From the NCBI GenBank assembly GCA_008729055.1, contig SDUX01000001.1, positions 868,001 to 932,000 on the forward strand: a DNA stretch of 64,000 bases, given 5' to 3'. Under the pieces are notes generated by a model that saw only the letters and a list, made by a program, of their open reading frames with translations, was not told the DNA's origin and did no database searches. Shown here one piece after another: positions 9,858 through 21,948 of the stretch. This DNA is from Pyropia haitanensis (taxonomy: Eukaryota; Rhodophyta; Bangiophyceae; Bangiales; Bangiaceae). The translations under genes were made by a program, and so were the position numbers. Numbering within the stretch: position 1 is the stretch's first letter; each line of letters opens with the position of its first letter.

Positions 9858-10661
9858 GGGTGCCCCCGGGAGGGGAGTCCACGCAGGCGGCCGGCCGGCC
9901 TGTGCGTGCAGCGGAAAGCCGGCCTGCTGGGGCAAAGCGGGTGCGGGGGGAGGGGGGGGGCGGCGGCGGCGGCGGCGGCGGCCGAGCGGACAAGCGGCCG
10001 CCCATTCGCACGAGGTTCCGCGTGGAGGTCAAGGTCAGGCCAAGAGCAGCAGCAGCAGATGCCACGGGGGAATGAGGGTGACAACGGGGTAAGGCAGCGG
10101 TGCTGCGTCCAACACCGCGTCTGTGGCTGTGGCGGGGGTGGTGAACACCAATACGAAGGTGTGCGCGCGGGGGCGCAAGGGGCGGGGGAAGGGGTGAGGC
10201 GGAGTTGAAGAAGGGGGACAGCAGCACGGCATCCAGGGGGGAGCGCCGTGCCGCCCCCGCGCCGGTGGGCCGGCGACGCTGCCGCCGCCAATGCGGGGTG
10301 CCGATCCGTCATGCGGTCGGGCGGGTCGCTATGAAGTCGGGGGGCGGGGGGCGCGTGGGTGGACCCACCAGTGGCGCCCCGGGCGCACGAGGAGAAGAAA
10401 AAAAAAAAAAAAAAAGCAAAAAAACGACCAAAAAGCCATGGCTGATCGGAGGGTGACCGCCGCTGGGGCACCCGCCGGCCCGCCTGGCCCATGGGAAAGA
10501 AGGGGGGAGAAGGGTGCAAGAAAGAGACAGAACAAACGAAAAAGAAAAAAAACAACAACGACGTAGACGTGCACAAAAAAAACAAAACGAAATGGCCCCA
10601 CGGCGGCGAGGCCACACCCACACAAGAGGGAGCGGGAGGGAGCGGGGTGAGGCTGGCCCGC
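9858..10661. other. convergent intergenic region with A-rich tracts
   Basis: Holds the 3' ends of the myristoylated-protein gene (+) and SPT6 (-). It contains A-rich runs at 10395-10430 and 10540-10590 on the + strand (T-rich downstream of SPT6 on its own strand), which may serve in 3'-end formation or transcription stopping. No coding sequence is supported. Confidence 0.5.
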
Positions 10662-10682
10662 TCACTGCTGCTGCTGCTGCTC
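10661..10682 (-). repeat. CAG microsatellite encoding the SPT6 terminal Gln run
   Basis: The + strand reads CTGCTGCTGCTGCTGCTCTG; on the SPT6 strand this gives consecutive CAG codons just before the stop. It is a trinucleotide tract likely to vary in length. Confidence 0.6.
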
Positions 10683-11005
10683 TGCCTGCTGGCGCAGCAG
10701 CTTGGCCTGCCACGCCGGGATCGGCATCTGGCCGCGCCGCTGCGTCACGTCGCCGCCGCCGCGGCCGGCAGGCGGGGGGCGCCCGGGCGGGGCGCCGCCG
10801 CCAAACGCGCCCGCCCCGCGGCCGCCCTGGGGGACAAAGCTCCGCTGCGGCGGCGGATGTTGCTGCATGGATGGCGGCGGCGGGGGGGGGGTGGCGGTGG
10901 GGGAGGGGGGGGGGGAGGGGGTGGCGGCGGGGGGGGTGCCCCCCCGCCGCCGGAGCCAGCGCCATAGCCCCCCCGCGGGGGTTCGCCAAAGCGGCCGCCA
11001 CCACC

Positions 11006-11037
<32 letters not shown>

Positions 11038-14000
11038 CAAACGCGGGGGGGCCGTAGCCGCCGCCGCCACGACCGTCGGGGCCTCCAAACGGGCCGCCGC
11101 GCCGTGCGTACGCATCGTCAAAGCCACCGCCATAACCGCCGCCGGGGGCGCCCGCGCCCACGCCGCCGCCACCGCCCATCCCGACAGTGCCACGGTCGTC
11201 GCCAGGGGGCGGCGGCGGCGGCGCCCCCCCCCGATATCCGCCATCGCGGTAGGGCGGCTCCGCGCCAGGCTGGCCGCCAGGCTCCCCTCCCCGCCCCGGG
11301 AAGCCGCGGCCGTCCATCCCGCCCCCGCGGGGTGGCTCCCGCTCCCGCGACGGGAACGCTTGGCCGCCAAAGCCGGCGCGGCCGTTGGCCGCACCAACCC
11401 CAACCCCGGGGGGCATCCCGCCAACCTCCCCACCACCAGCCATGGCTGCCACGGGCATGGGCGGCGGCGGCGGCGGCGGCGGCGGCACATTCGGCATCGC
11501 CGCCGACCGTACGCGGGGTGACGTGGGGGGTAGCGCCGGCCTGCCAGGTGAGGGGGCGGGTACCACCAGTGGCGTCGTTCGCACGCTGCGGCTATAGGCG
11601 GCCAGCGGCGTGCGCGATGCCGCCGGGGCAGCCAGCGGCCCACCCGTAGCCATGTTGCGCTTGAACCAGTCAAAGAGGTGGTCGAGGTCAGGATGCAGGA
11701 CGCTGCGCAGGCGGTAGCCATCGGGCAGCACGGTAATAAGCTCCTTGACAATGGTGCGCTCGCCAGGGATGTAAGCCAGCACCAGACGGCACGACTCCTC
11801 CCACGAGGCACCCACAGCATACGGCCGCATCGACGGCGCCTTGGCCTTATCTGCCCGCAGTTTGGCTTCCAGGTCCGCCTTGGAGCCCATCACAAATTTG
11901 CGGTGGTCCATGGCCTCCACCAGGTTGGTCACCATCATCTGCACATAGCGGCCAAGCACCTCATCCAGGTCCATGAAGCGCTCCTGACCCACCGCGTAGC
12001 CCGTCACATCGCCGCCAGGTGTGTCACGCACCTCTGTTACCTCTACATTGGCAAACGGTTGGTTGTCCGCGACCTTGGCAGTAAAGATGACCTTGTCCAC
12101 GCTCCGGACGGATGGACGAATAATGACGTCGCCCGACTCGCCCTCGCGGTCCAGCTCTCGCATCGCCTCCACCCCCGTCACAGTTTGGTAGAGCGGGTGG
12201 GAAATGGCCTTCCGCGGCAGCCGCCGCGCCCGGCTTGGACGCCCCCCGGCCAACAGGACGTCCTTGCGGCGATCCGACTTGGGCACATACGCCTGCATGA
12301 AGCGGTGGGAAGAGAGGTCAGGCTCCTTGTAGCCGGGAATAGACATGGCATCGGGCTTGGCAACCACCGAAGGAACAGACGTGAGCGCCGCCTCAAACTC
12401 CCGATACCGAATGTTCAGGATGCGACAGGAGAGGGACGAGCCGGTCGGCAGCATAGCACGCAGCTCGTCGTCCTGCAGCTCCTTTCCAGCCACATTTTCC
12501 CGCAACAGGAAGCCCCGTACACCGCCTTCCAGCTGTACAGAGACACCTCTGAGGGTAGCCGTCAGTCGCACGTCCGACGCCGTGACCTTGGCTCCAACAC
12601 AATAGCGGCGGGGGTCCAGCCCGGACGCAATGTAAAACACCGCTCGGGGGCCAGGCAGATACGAAACGGTGGGCGCCGAAATGCCCATTTCCGGCGGCGG
12701 GGCCACCCGCACTGCTGTGTTGACAATCTGTCGTGGGTCCTTGTACGTCTGGTGTGAGCTCAGCTCCACACAGATGAGCTCCAGCAGGCGCTTCATCTCT
12801 CCTCGCTTGGCCTTCTTGAGGTGCCCAGCATACTGCGCCAGGTCCAGCTGGGCGAGCCCGCCTGGTGCCTCCATCACCGCCGCGACCGAGCGCTTGGCAG
12901 ACACCTTTTGACGCGACGCCTCTGGCTCGGCTTCATCGTCCCGCAGCGCTTCCTCGGCAATCTTGATGGCCACCAAGTACTCCTCGGGGTGGACACGACT
13001 GTCGTCCAGTGGGTCAAACAGGTCCTCCAGCCGGTCCGCCTTGACTGACTTGGGCCGCCGTGCCAGCGCCGTCCGACGACTGTCAATGGCTTCGGCCTGG
13101 CTTCCACCCCGATGAAGTTCGGGGTCCCGCACTCGCAAGAAGCCAACAGCAGAGATAAAGACGACACGTCCGAGAAGCTTGCGATCAAAGATGTCGCGCC
13201 GAGAGTACAGCACCCCACTCTCCGCCGACGCCGACGCTGTCGCGCCCGTGTCGCTCGAGTCAAGAGCCGCCCAAAAGCCGGCCGCCTTGCGCTCACCGAC
13301 GCCCGACACAAAACGCAGAATCACCCGTCGGTGCTTAGCGCGAAGCAGCGCCGAGTTGACATCAAAGCCAGTGGCGGCCACGGCACGGACCAGCCCGCGA
13401 CGCAACGCCTCAATGCGGCCAGGCACCGGCACTAGGTAGTGCAGTGGGTGAAGCCGGAAGGCGGGCGCCGCAAGGCGGTCGGCGCCCACACCAGCGAGGA
13501 CATCAAGCGGCTCCACAGCGCAACGAGCGAGGCCGATTGCCCGCCGTACAAGCGGCCGGCTGACCGCAATAGATGGCAAGCCTACACGGCAAAAAGACGT
13601 CTCCGCGTACAACCGCGAGGCGGCATCATCCACGAGGCCGACGCGCGACTGGGCGTGGCGATAGCCATCAGTCATCGGATCAATCTTGTCCGCATCCATC
13701 CCAAACGCCTCGAAATTGCGCACAAACGTCGGTGCGTCCGTCGCAAGCGCCACGCCGTGCGCATCGCCGTCCCGAATCAGCTTGGCCACCGCCGCTACCA
13801 TGTCGTCCCGCAGCCGTACCGCATCCTTACCACCCGAACCAATGCCCACAACAATGTAATGGGGCTTGCACAGCTGGATGGCACTCAGCAGGCCCGCCTC
13901 CGCCGCCGGCTCAGGCGGCTCGTCGCGGCGGCGGCGAAGGAAGACACCGCTGAGCTCCCCCGAGGCCACAAACCGGCCGTCACTATCCACTGACGCAAAC

Positions 14001-16885
14001 GTAATACGGGGCATGAAGCCACGTCGGGTACTAGTCGCCGGTCCCCCACCGCCACCTCTGTTGCCAGGCAGCTTGACGGCAGCGTGGCCGCCTTGGGGTG
14101 TCGGCATTATCCCCCGATGTGCATCAGACGGCGGCTCGTCCACCTCGTGCGTGACGGTCAGGGCCAAGACCCGCGGTGCGCCAGTGACGCCGACGATGGA
14201 CGCGGGGCCCACTAGCAGCCGCCGCGACGCCGCCGACGTCAGACGCTCCTGCAGCACCGCCGCAGCGTCGCGGGTGAGCCGACGACGCAACTCGTCCGCT
14301 ACCCGCCGAGCCAGCCGCGCGTACAGCGCGGTGATTACTCGCGCACGTTGTGCGTGCCACAATGCAGACGAGTTGGACGTGCTCGCGTCATTGTCGTCCG
14401 AGTACATGTTCAGCAACAAGGAGACCAACTCCAAGCTGTCCGCCGTCAGCTCCCGGCGCTGCGTCTCTACATCTTCAGCGTCCAGCTCGGCGTCCTCATC
14501 AGCCGCAGCGTCAGTTTCTTCCCGGACCTTGCGCACAGCTTCACTCAGAGCGCCGTTGCCAGGATCAGCAGCAGACGCCTCCTTGGCAGCGATTAGTCTC
14601 TCTGACCGCTTGAACCCCGCCTCCTCCCGACCCCGCGCAGCCTCCCGCGCTTCTGCCACCTTCTCGGGCGACGGCGGCTTCTCGTCCCGAAACACAATAT
14701 GGACAGTTGTCAAGTGGAGCTCCTCTGCACGGGTCATGAGAGCAAACGTCGGCGACGCCGCCAGCTCCTGCAGTGGCATGGCGGCAACGGACACATATGG
14801 TCGCAGCGGGTGCGTATCGTCCACAGTTTCGGTGGCCAGCTGCGTCGGCATCGACCAGACCGTCGCGTCCTCCATCAGCTGTCGGCGGATGATGTTCACC
14901 AGTGGCGCGTGGTTCACTAGCTCCTCGATGAGCAGGTCCCGCGCGCCCGCAAGAACAGCAGACGCGGCCAGACGCTCATCTAGGCGCTCCCGTGAAAAGG
15001 AGGAAGCCGCCGTCAGCGGTACCTCCAGAGGGTTGTTGGGCTTGTTGACGGGTCCAAGCTTGTCCAGGTTTTCTGACAGCTGCTCCGCGCTGATAGCAAA
15101 GGTGCGCGCAAAGTCTCCAACCTTCCTCTTGCCCAGAAGGTGCAGCCGTGCCTGCCGCCGAGGGCGGCGCTGCCGTCCGCCGCGCGCGGGTCGACGGCCA
15201 CCGGTCCCACCAACGTCCGCGTCGAGGTCCGCCGCGCCATCCAACCGCAGGCGCTCCAGTTCCGGCTCGCCTGCGCCATTCGACATGCGTGACGCCAGCA
15301 CCGCCGCGTGCCGCAGTGACCGCTCCGCGTCGTCAATCTCCGTCTCCTCTACTGCTTGGCGGACGCTGCCAAGGAGCGCCACTTTCTGTTCCGTTCCCAG
15401 CAGGCCCGCCGGGGATGACTCAATGGACGCCATGACCGCCTTCCGACGGGACAAGAGGTGTCGCCACGCAGCAGCCCAATCATACACCCGCCACAGACCC
15501 GTCCAGTCACCGACAGTGTCATCATAGCCCGCGCTGGGCAGCAGCTCCTCCTCATAGCCCCACTCCGCCTCCCCGCTACCATCGTCCCGTTGGACGGCGT
15601 TGAAGCCATACGGGCGCGGCGGGACGGTCCCAGGTGGCACGGTCGCCGATGCCTCCCATATCAAAATGCTGATATGCTCACGCTTGTACACAGCAATGTA
15701 GGGCACGTCAAAGCCATCCACGATAAGGAAGCTCAAGCTCTTGCGGATGGCCGTGACCATATCCGCTTGCGGGTACGCGTCTTGCGCAAAGTGCGGGTCC
15801 GTCGCAAAGGCCCGGTCGTACACCCACCCGGCGGCCTCCTGCAGTTCCTCATCCGTTGGCTTGGTCTCTTCCGAGAAGGAACGGGTGCCAAAATGGGCCT
15901 GCAGCGCCTCGGGGAGGTCCGCAGAGCGAATCTCTGCGTCGGCCTTGGTCATGTACCGCTCCGCCGCGAGTGCCGGGTCCACCGTCGCCAGCCCCGCCGC
16001 CGACGGGTCGGTCCCATCAGCGCGCCGGTCGCTACCATCACGGTCCATGCGGTCGGAGCGGCGGTGGTCGTCTCCGTCCATGTAATCCCGGTCGTCGTCG
16101 TCATCATCATTGTCGCGGCCCCCCTTGTACGTGTCCACCTCTTCCATGTCTCCAAAGATGTCCATCGCCGCCTGCACCGCGTGTGCGTCCACGCCCCGGC
16201 CAGAAGGCCCGCCGCGGCGGCCCTGCCCGCCGCCACCCGACGGCGCACGGCGGCCACGCGAGAGCCCCCCGCCATCGTCATCCTCATCGTCATCGTCATC
16301 GGCCAGGCCGTTGCCCGCTGCCCCAGACGGCCCACCTCGAGGGCCATCGTCGATAAAGTCCCCAAACTCATCGCTCTCATAGTCTACATCCTCGTTCAGC
16401 GCCTGACGAGCGGGTGGCGGCGCGCCGTCGCCATCGTCCAGGCCGAGGTCGTCGTCGTCCGCCGACTCGTTGCCGCCCATGCGGTGGAGGCGCCGCATTT
16501 TGTGGCGTGGCAGCTTCACCCCCTGCTCCTGCAGCAGCAGATGGTCCCCTTCAAGGAACTCTGGTTCGGCCGACGCCCGCTTCCGCCGCTTCCGCCGTCG
16601 GTGCTTGCCGTGGCGGGAGTCCGAATCGCTGCCCTCCCCGTCGTCGCCAGAACGACGGTGGCGGCCGCCGCCGCTGTCACTCCCCTCGCCCCCATCGTCG
16701 CCATCGCCACCCTCCTCTTCGTCCTCGTCGCCTACGAGGAAGTCGTCCTTTTCAAACTCATCCGCGTCATCGTCCTCCTCCGACGAGTCTTCGTACCGCC
16801 GCGGGCGGCCCTTCTCGTCAGAGGACCCCTCCGACGCAGAGCCATCGACAAACCCGCGTCCACCGCCGCTGTCCTTCCGCGCCAT
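10662..16885 (-). CDS. SPT6: transcription elongation factor / histone chaperone SPT6
   Basis: About 2,074 aa. Residues 1-330 are highly acidic with Gly, Asp and Glu runs, as in SPT6. Then come a helix-turn-helix region around 570-620 (KRKVGDFARTFAISAEQLSE), a Tex-like YqgF/RNase H-fold part near 950-1120, helix-hairpin-helix repeats (RRVILRFVSGVGERKAAGFW), an S1 domain about 1427-1507 and the tandem SH2 module about 1559-1745, the family hallmark that binds phosphorylated RNA polymerase II. The tail is Pro/Gly/Arg-rich. A G/C homopolymer region (10885-10930) breaks the frame: as read, the main frame runs to 10745, but the neighbouring frame continues a better tail (QMPIPAWQAKLLRQQAEQ plus a CAG-encoded Gln run) and stops at 10662; one added base joins them. 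The ATG at 16885 is the first, giving MARKDSGGG. SPT6 travels with Pol II and reassembles nucleosomes. Single exon. Confidence 0.95.
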
Positions 16886-17672
16886 GCGCAAAAACCACCG
16901 GCGGAGCGACCCGCGCCGGCGGTCCCGCGCGCGTCACGCGAGGGAGGAAAAGGGACGGTAGCGGCCGACCTACCCGCCCAAAAAGGACGCGGAGAAAGAC
17001 GGCAGCGACGCCGACGACGGCAGCGTCCACCAGGAGAGCGCTGCGCCACACGTTGGACGACAAGGCAGGGTAGAGGCAGCCCCGCTGGCAAGCCGCCGAC
17101 GGGTGGCGAGAGCCGCCACCGCCGGCCGGCTCGTGGGGGCCGAAAAGAGTCTGGCCACCAGGTGTTGGCGGCGCGCCGCTGCCCACGCGATTTGCCGGCC
17201 ACGCGCAAAGGGAATTGACGCCGTCCGGACAAAAGTACTGGCCATCATATTAAATATGTTCCAAATCTCTGCAATTGTTGGAACGATAAGGCCTACATCG
17301 ATGCCAAATGGTTGTGCAACGTGTGCCTCGGCGGGACGCCCGATGCGTCCAGGCGGGGGCGCGCGATAGGCGTAGGGCGGGGCCCTCGCCAGCGAGCCCT
17401 CGTCGACGGGGAACGCCGCGTGACGCTCTTGGCGACCAGAGCGCAGACCCTGGAGCCGTGACGTGGGCTGGCTTCGAGTCTGGGTGGGGCGCGGGCGTCA
17501 GTGGCACCTGCGCCCGCCCATTGGCGTCTGGCTCCTGTGCGTGGTACGCCGCCCTACCGGCTCTGGCCCTTTCTCCCACTCCCGACCCATTTGCTTTCCT
17601 TGCGCCCCCCCCCTGCCAGACCTCTGCCACCGCGCTTCTGTTGGGCCTGTGCGCGCCGACCCCCCCGCCACG
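16886..17672. promoter_or_regulatory. divergent promoter region SPT6 / copine
   Basis: Head-to-head spacer of 787 bases. At 17245-17260 an AT-rich palindrome-like element (CATATTAAATATGTTCC on the + strand, beginning ATCATATTAAATATG) sits in GC-rich DNA and is the best core-promoter candidate; which gene it serves is not determined. The copine side ends with a pyrimidine-rich leader (about 17570-17640). No coding sequence is supported. Confidence 0.45.
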
Positions 17673-20600
17673 ATGGTGGATGTGTGCGAGACCCGCCTGG
17701 AGCTCCACCTGGAAGGCCGCGACCTCCGGGATATGGACCTGCTGAGCAAGTCCGACCCGTTTGCGGTGGTCTACCTCGACGCGACCGGCCCCGGCGGCAG
17801 TGGCGGCGGGCCTGGCGGCAGCGCCGGGAGCTCCGGCCCGCCCGGCGGCGGCGGCGTTGGCTCGAGCGGCGGCCTTTTCGGCGCCCCCGCCCGGGCGTCC
17901 ACCACCAGCGCGGCGGGCCTCGGCCGGCGAACGTCGGCGGGCCTCGGCCGGCTACGGCGGGGCTCGTCCGCGTCGGCCGACACGGCCGGCGGCGGCCCGC
18001 CGTCGGCGGCGGGCCCGGCGGGCCCCCTCCACGCCGCCCCCGCCGCCGAGGCCGCCCGGTGGGTGCGGCTGGGTACCACCGAGACCATCCAGGACAACCT
18101 GCACCCCAAGTGGGTGACCTCCCTGGAGCTCCGCTACTACTTTGAGCGCAGCCAGCGGCTCCGCGTCGACGTGTACGACCGGGACGGGCCGGCCGAGGAC
18201 CTGGGCCGCCACGACTTTATCGGCTGGGCGTCCATCACCGTCCCCGAGCTGGTCCGCTCATCGGGCCAGCGGGTGGAGCTGCCACTGCGCAACGAGCGGC
18301 GGGGGGTGGCCAACGGGGGGGTGGGCGTTGTGCGTGCCGCAGCGGGCGGCGGTGGAGGCGGCGGCGGCGGCGGCGGCGCCAAGGCGGCGGCACCCAAGGT
18401 GACGAGCAAGAACGGCTTCATAACGATCCGCGCGGAGGAGGTGTCGGCGTTCAAGCAGACCGTCACACTGGACTTTGGGGTCACCCGCCTGCGTCGGGGC
18501 ATGCTCGCCTCCCTCTCCAAGTCCCGCCCTCATCTGGTACTGTCCCGGGCGCTCGAGGACGGCGCCTGGCTGCGCGTGCACCGGTCGGCGGGGGGCACCC
18601 CGACGGCCACCCGTGGCGAGTACCGCTTCCCCCGCCACGTGATGAGCTTTGAGAAGCTGTGCCGCTGCGACGAGGGCGTGCCCCTCCGTGTGGACATCCT
18701 GTACGAGCGGTCGGGCAAGGAGACGGTCGTCGCGTCGGCGTCGCTGTCACTGCGCCGGCTGGTCGGCGCCAAGTCGGTGCCGCTGACGGCGGCGGGCAAG
18801 CCAGCCGGGGAGCTCCTCGTCCACGGCGTGTCGGTGACGGCCGAGCACAGCTTCCTCGACTACATCATTGGCGGGTGCGAGGTGTCCCTCATCGTCGCGA
18901 TTGACTTTACGGCCAGCAACGGGGACCCGGTGCGGCCGGGGACGCTTCACTACCGCGACCCGGCGCGGCCCAACGAGTACGAGGCGGCGACGCGGGCGGT
19001 CGGGGACATCCTCGCCAACTACGACTCGGACCAGCGGTTCCCCGCGTTTGGCTTTGGCGCCAAGCTGCCGCCCGACTACCGGGCGGCGCAGCACTGCTTC
19101 TCACTGACGGGCGACGTGGACCCCGTGTGCGTGGGCGTGGAGGGCATCCTCGAGTGCTACCGCGAGACGCTCTACAATGTCCGCCTGTCGGGGCCGACGG
19201 TGTTTGCCGAGATTGTCCGCACCGCCGCGTCGTACGCGTCGACCAACGTGTCGCAGGCGGACCAAAAGTACACCATCCTCCTCGTCATCACCGACGGGGT
19301 GGTCAATGACATGGCGGCGACCAAGGAGGCCATCATCCACGCGTCGGGGTTGCCCCTCTCCATCGTCATTGTCGGCGTTGGCGACGCGGACTTTTCCGAC
19401 ATGAACCTCCTCGACGGCGACGACCGGCCGCTCGGGCCGGGCATGAGCCGCGACATTGTCCAGTTCGTGCCGTACCGCCAGTTCCGCGACTACCCCGAGA
19501 TCCTGGCCAGCCGGGTGCTGGAGGAGGTGCCCACGCAGCTGCTCGACTACATGAAGAGCCGCGGGTTTGTGCCCAACCCGCCGGTGCCGTTTGACCCGGC
19601 CGCGGTCGCGTCGCCGGCGGCGCTGCGGGCCGCCGCGGGGGGGGGGGCGCCGCCGCGGCGCCGCCGTCGCCCGTCACCGCCCCGCCGTCGGTGCCGCCAC
19701 AGTACCGGTACGGGCCGGAGGGGCTCATGGTGGGGGGGGCGGCGGCCGGTCCGGGCGGCGTCGGGGGGGGGACCCGTACGGGGGGCTGCTCGGCCCCCAG
19801 GGCGCGCAGCTGTTTGGCGCCGCCGCCGCTGCGGGCGGCGGCGTCACGGCGGGCGGCGGGCAGCCGCACGCCGGCGCGGTGCCCCCCGGTCACCCGTACG
19901 GTGGGGGGGGTGCCTACCCCGTCGCGGACCCGGCGGCGCTGGCCGCCGCCGCCGCCGCCGCGGCGGGGCAGCCGCCACCCTACGTGGCGGCCGGCACCCC
20001 GCCAGGCGCCACGCACGTCGGCCCCGGCCGGCCGGCGCCGTTTGTGCAGGCGGCCCCCCCCTCGGCGGCGGCTGCCGCCGCCGCCGCGGGCATGACCACC
20101 GCCCAGTACGAGGAGCACCAGTATCAGGTGTATCTGTACCAGCAGCAGCAGCACGCGGCGGCAGAGGCGGCGGCGGCGGCGGCGGCGGCGGTCGGCCGCC
20201 AGCCGTCTGCCGGCCACCAGGGCCCCCTAATGACGTACGACCCCGCCGTGTCGACGCCCGGCTCGTCCTTCCTCGGCCCCGTCGCGGCGCACGGCGGCCC
20301 GCCGCTCGCGACGGCGGCGCACCCGCCCCACCCGCCGGCGGCCGGCCACCCGCACGCGGGCCACCCGGCGGTGCCGAGCGCGGCGCCGCCGGCGGGCGGC
20401 CGCACGCCCGCCGGCGGGCCGGTCCCCCCCCCTGCCACGGCGGCGGCCGCGGCACACGTGTCCGCCGCGGCGGCCGGCGGCGGCGGCGGCACGTCTCCAG
20501 CGTGGGACGCGGCCGCCGGCGGCGCCTACTGGGCGCCCGCCGGGGCGGTCGCGGCCGCCGCGGCGGCGGCGGCGGCGGCAACCGCGGGCGGCGCGCGCCT

Positions 20601-21111
20601 CACCGACGCGCTGCGGGACGACTCGGGGGACTCGGCGTCGGAGCTGCTGTACGGGGGGGGGCGCCGCCGGCCGGGGGGGGGGGAGGCCGCCGCCGGTGCC
20701 GCCGACGCCGCGCGCCCGCCGGCGGCGGCGGCGGCTGCGAATGGGCGGCGGCGGTCGTCCGACTGGGGCGGCCCGTCGCCGCCCGCCGCGGCCTCGGCGG
20801 CGGCGGCGGCCGCCGCCGCCGCCGTCGCCCACCGGCCGCTGTCGCCGCCGCCCGACATCCCCGACAGCCTGCGGTCGGCCGACTCGCTGCGGCCCATCGT
20901 CACAGGGGGCCCGCCCCTGGGCGGCGGCAGCGGCGGCAGCGGCGGCGACGGCAGCGCCGTCTCTGCCGGCACGGCCGCCACCCTCAACGCCGCGGGCACA
21001 CCCCCCACCACCGCCGCGGACGTGCAGGCGCAGCTGGCGGCGCTCGCGGTGGGCTCCCCGCCCGCGCTGGCTGGCGGCACGCCACTGGCGGCGGCGGTGC
21101 CCGCCCAGCGG

Positions 21112-21142
<31 letters not shown>

Positions 21143-21152
21143 CTGCCGCCGC

Positions 21153-21184
<32 letters not shown>

Positions 21185-21565
21185 TTCCCCCCCCCCTCCC
21201 CCCCCCCTCCGCCACGACCGACAGCGACGGCTGGGGCGCCGCCATGTCGGGCGTGTCACTCCCGCCGCCGCCGCCGCTCGCGCTCCCGTCCGCGTCGTGG
21301 CAGGTCGACGCCCTCCGGCCGCCGCCGTCGCCAGCGGCGGCGGCGGCGGCGGCGACGGCGGCGGCGGCGGCGGCGGCATCCCGCGCCGCCGCCGCGGCGG
21401 GCGTGGCCGCCCCCCCGGGCGGGGCCGGGGCGACGGGGCGCGCCCCGGCGGGGGTGCCGGGCGCGCCCGCCGCGGCGCCGCCGTCGCCCGCGACGCCCGC
21501 GACGCCCGCGACGCCCGCGACGACCGCGTCGCCGGCGTCGTCGCTGGGGCGGCCGGCCGGTGGCA

Positions 21566-21602
<37 letters not shown>

Positions 21603-21784
21603 GGGGGACGGCCGCCGCCGCAAGCGGCTGGGCGGCCGCTCCAAGCGGTCCGACGCGGGCGGCGCGGCGGTGGGGGGGGAGGGATGGGGGGGGGGGTGGG
21701 GGGGGGGACGACGACGGCTGGGGCGCGTCTGCGGTGGGCGCGCACAAGTGGGGGGGGGACACGACCGGCGGCCGGCCGTGGTGA
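17673..21784 (+). CDS. copine with very long low-complexity C-terminal tail
   Basis: Copine: two C2 domains followed by a von Willebrand A domain. The first C2 starts at the Met (ETRLELHLEGRDLRDMD, LSKSDPFAVVY) and carries a ~90-residue Gly/Ser/Ala insert (17790-18060). The second C2 spans about 18420-18850. The vWA domain (about 18880-19560) has the copine MIDAS-like segment VAIDFTASNGDP, FPAFGFGAKLP and VLLVITDGVVND, and ends near LDYMKSRGF. Copines are Ca2+-dependent phospholipid-binding proteins that recruit partners to membranes. After the vWA domain the protein continues ~700 residues of Ala/Gly/Pro/Gln-rich sequence, much longer than usual copine tails. Frame changes occur in G-runs at about 19637-19647, 19763-19771 and 21670-21715; the deduced tail ends GWGASAVGAHKWGG...RPW at 21784. 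The start at 17673 follows a pyrimidine-rich leader and directly precedes the first C2 strand. Confidence 0.92.
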
Positions 21785-21948
21785 GCGCGGGGGGCAAGGG
21801 GGGGGGAGGGGGGGGGAGGGAGGCGCCCTGGGGGGGGGCGCGTATCTATTTTCCGTCTCTGGTCTCCGCGGTCGGGGGTGACACGCCCGAGCGCAACTCT
21901 TTTCTTTCTCTTTCTATTTTTCGTACACCCCCTCGCCCCCCCCCCCCG

